This document shows, in pieces, positions 62,025-64,000 of a stretch of DNA of 64,000 nt. The DNA comes from Candidatus Chlorobium masyuteum. Its GTDB lineage: Bacteria > Bacteroidota > Chlorobiia > Chlorobiales > Chlorobiaceae. Each line of letters opens with the position of its first letter. The stretch's first letter is position 1. The stretch covers positions 1 to 64,000 of the forward strand of contig NZ_JAAORA010000002.1 in NCBI RefSeq assembly GCF_011601315.1, given 5' to 3'. The notes beneath the pieces are model-generated. The model made no database searches and was not told the DNA's origin. It was given only the letters and a program-made list of their open reading frames with translations. A program made the position numbers and the translations under genes.

Positions 62025-62873
62025 CTATATCTCCGGATGAAGAGGGACAAACTCCTTTGGCACGGATTCAACCATCTTTTTGGCCTCATCCAAAAACTTG
62101 TCGTTGATTGACGGCACTTTAGCCTTGTACGCTTTCAGCTCACTGTAGGCGCTTTCAAAAATAAGCCGGGCTACTTCCGATTTGAGGAAATCGGTTATAT
62201 GAGCGTCCGCACCATATTTTTTCTGATACGCGGCATAACCCTCTTCTAACAGGTTGCAGTAAATGATATTGGCCCTTTCGGAAATAACCGGGCGAGGATA
62301 GGGCTGGTAACCGTTCGGCAGGGACGATGAATCCAGCTGCAGTCGCTCAAGGGCTTTGCCGAACCCGGGATCACTCTCTCCATAGAGGGTGTTGCGAACC
62401 TTTTGCAGTGTCATCATACCGGAGCACTGGGCACATGGCTCCAGTGTTGTGTATACGGTGCAGCCAGCAAGGTTTTTGATATCCGGAACTTTAACCCCGT
62501 GTTGCCGGTCGGCATTCAGCTTTGCAAGATACCCGATCATTAAACGGACCTCTCCGTGCTGTGTTTCATTGTGCGTAACTGCATTGCAATTCCGGGCCCA
62601 AAACACCAGACGGCTGTTCAGGGAGTCGCTGCTCAGGAGAACAGATCCGATATTATACCCGCGGGCATTATCTTTCTGCCAGCCTTTGTAGACTACCGAA
62701 TAGGCTGCCAGCATACCGATATAATCTCTTTCGGTTTTCCAGTATACAGCCTTTGAACTGGTGTTGCCACTCTCTACGGAGCGTTCTCTTGCTTGAGCTT
62801 TCGGTCCGCCGACCAGTGTTATCATCACCACAGCACTGAAGAGATATCGCAGATAAAAACCGCTCTTTTTCAT
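62025..62873 (-). CDS. Exported cytidine/guanine-deaminase-fold protein
   Basis: A 282-residue protein of the zinc deaminase superfamily. A signal peptide (residues 1-28, cleavage near AQA-RE) precedes the domain; the zinc motifs are HGEVRLM near 106 (in place of HAE) and TTLEPCAQCSGMM near 143 (PCxxC). Deaminases of this fold convert bases or nucleosides and are usually cytoplasmic, so an export signal is odd. C-terminal 100 residues are helical and of unknown role. It follows the radical SAM gene by 60 nt on the same strand. Confidence 0.72.
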   Translation of the reverse strand: MKKSGFYLRYLFSAVVMITLVGGPKAQARERSVESGNTSSKAVYWKTERDYIGMLAAYSVVYKGWQKDNARGYNIGSVLLSSDSLNSRLVFWARNCNAVTHNETQHGEVRLMIGYLAKLNADRQHGVKVPDIKNLAGCTVYTTLEPCAQCSGMMTLQKVRNTLYGESDPGFGKALERLQLDSSSLPNGYQPYPRPVISERANIIYCNLLEEGYAAYQKKYGADAHITDFLKSEVARLIFESAYSELKAYKAKVPSINDKFLDEAKKMVESVPKEFVPLHPEI

Positions 62874-62933
62874 GTCATCAGAAGTTTTGATTATTGATGA
62901 TGATTACCAGGTGTAAAGTCTGTATAGCTTCCT

Positions 62934-63977
62934 TTATCGGTTACGGCAGCAGTAGGTACTTGCGTAGAGGGCGTTGCTTGAAAAAAAGTTTGAAGAGCGG
63001 CATCCACCCTTGCACTCACTGCCGACATCGCACCCCTCACACATTCCGGTGAGCATGTCGGGAGTGAATTTTCTGTTGTAGGCAAATGCATTTTCATTAT
63101 TCCAGATATCTGCCAAAGGTTTTTGGCGCACATTGCCTTCGATGAAATGATCGGAGTAGAGCGAACCACAACCCTTTATATTGCCAACGCTGTCGATAAA
63201 CAGTCCGGTAATTCCGGCAGAACACCCTCCCCAGCAGGGAATCAGCGATGATGTTCCCCGGATATACGTTTCATTGTCATCGAAGTACCCGATACTGTCT
63301 GCCGCGACCACGACCATCTGCTGATCACGGTTTTTGTCACGTATGAAATCTATAACCTGCCGCACCTGTGCAGGAGTGACAACGAAATCAGGCCGATCAG
63401 CCATGTTGCCCATGGCATTGATCAATTGCAGTTGCCAGAGCGATACGTCATGTTCAAGAAGGAAAAGGTAGAGATCTTCGAGATCATTACAGTTCAGTTG
63501 CATGAGGCTGGTTACTGCGCAAATGCTGATCCCATGTTTACTCAAAAGGTCAAGTGTTTGCTCTATGCGCTGAAACGCATCGTCTCTGCCTCTTATCATA
63601 TTATGCGTTTGTTCGATACCGTCTATGGAAACGCCTACATTGATCAACCCGGCTCGTTTTATCTGTTCGATTTCAGCTTTCCCGATCCTGTAGCCATTCG
63701 TAACAATATTGATTTTGATCCCTTTGTTCGTGAGGTATTCAGAGAGCTGATCCCATCCTTTAAATAAAAAAACCTCTCCACCGATGAAGGTCAGATCCTT
63801 GCAACCGAGGGCGAGCAGCGCGTCAGCTACCGTGAAGCACTCCTCAAGACTCAGCTCGTTTGGTCTTGCATTTCCGGCTCGAGAACCGCAATGCATACAA
63901 TTCAGTGTGCAGCGAAGGGTCAACTCCCAGTTACAGCCCTTTAGTTCGTAGACTTGGCGTGTTGTGTTTACCTTCAT
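62934..63977 (-). CDS. Radical SAM/SPASM domain protein
   Basis: A 347-residue radical SAM enzyme: RCTLNCMHC near residue 22 (C-x3-C-x2-C), FIGGEVFLFKGWDQL near 64, INIVTNGYRIGKAEIEQIK near 88, VGVSIDGIEQTHN near 113, and a C-terminal SPASM domain with CWGGCSAG, GCGSLY and CEGCDVGSECKGGCRSS plus a final CC. Such enzymes often mature peptide products (RiPPs) or build cofactors. No precursor peptide is seen downstream; upstream is cut by the window edge 23 nt away. It probably forms an operon with the exported deaminase. Confidence 0.85.
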   Translation of the reverse strand: MKVNTTRQVYELKGCNWELTLRCTLNCMHCGSRAGNARPNELSLEECFTVADALLALGCKDLTFIGGEVFLFKGWDQLSEYLTNKGIKINIVTNGYRIGKAEIEQIKRAGLINVGVSIDGIEQTHNMIRGRDDAFQRIEQTLDLLSKHGISICAVTSLMQLNCNDLEDLYLFLLEHDVSLWQLQLINAMGNMADRPDFVVTPAQVRQVIDFIRDKNRDQQMVVVAADSIGYFDDNETYIRGTSSLIPCWGGCSAGITGLFIDSVGNIKGCGSLYSDHFIEGNVRQKPLADIWNNENAFAYNRKFTPDMLTGMCEGCDVGSECKGGCRSSNFFSSNALYASTYCCRNR

Positions 63978-64000
63978 TGCAATGATTTTTCCTGATGAAT

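Noticed and set aside
62891-63169. A 92-codon minus-strand frame as a possible precursor peptide for the radical SAM enzyme
   Set aside because: Almost all of it lies out of frame within the radical SAM coding region; only its last residues are outside.
1-64000. tRNA, rRNA and CRISPR arrays
   Set aside because: No T-loop consensus, rRNA sequence or regularly spaced repeat-spacer array was found by eye on either strand.

Overview
The window reads as chromosome of a green sulfur bacterium (Chlorobiaceae, Chlorobium/Pelodictyon type). Reasons: a Bacteroidetes/Chlorobi-type succinate dehydrogenase/fumarate reductase (sdhCAB, the enzyme used in the reverse TCA cycle), glutamate-1-semialdehyde aminomutase for tetrapyrrole supply, a ClpB chaperone present only as its C-terminal half, Kdo/LPS genes, and short dispersed repeats that I recall from this phylum. 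The genus is not proven by anything here.

Layout. 1-3.4 kb: the end of an IS256-type insertion sequence, a TauE/SafE permease, a small flavin-binding protein and a hipBA toxin-antitoxin pair. 3.4-6.3 kb: RlpA lipoprotein, an alpha/beta hydrolase, a PagL-like outer-membrane lipid A deacylase and a KynB-like cyclase. 6.4-15 kb: sdhCAB, an eRF1-like small protein, a CorC-type membrane protein, a HIT protein and feoAB. 15-19.4 kb: topA and a cell-wall amidase. 19.4-26.2 kb: one biotin regulon, birA-bioB-bioF-bioG-bioC-bioD-bioA, with a BirA operator lying on the promoter in front of birA. 26.3-28 kb: an acyl-CoA ligase. 28-30.2 kb: a small accessory module (Fic AMPylase plus DUF2971 protein) behind a phased operator array. 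30.2-54.3 kb: mostly housekeeping genes (methyltransferases, ppx, lysC, purM, plsY, gpsA, nagZ, clpB C-half, kdsA with a degenerate kdsC, nadK, tyrA, pyrE, ruvX, crcB, hemL, recO, an OstA-like gene, a UDP-GlcNAc epimerase homologue), interrupted by dispersed repeats on both sides of an unrecognised 485-aa gene. 54.3-61.8 kb: an AT-rich defence-type island with a DUF3800 protein, a complete type III restriction-modification pair, and an unfamiliar two-gene cassette (two-helix membrane protein with a GAF-like domain plus a small protein). 62-64 kb: a radical SAM/SPASM protein followed by a predicted exported cytidine-deaminase-fold protein.

Most likely undescribed systems: (a) Fic + DUF2971 with four alternating, 20-21-nt phased operators; (b) the 2TM-GAF/small-protein cassette beside the type III R-M system; (c) the radical SAM/SPASM + exported deaminase pair. 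The best single-gene oddity is a KdsC homologue beside kdsA that has lost its nucleophilic aspartate and the motif III lysine. No tRNA, rRNA, CRISPR array or metabolite riboswitch was recognised. All assignments come from reading motifs by eye; no search or alignment was run.
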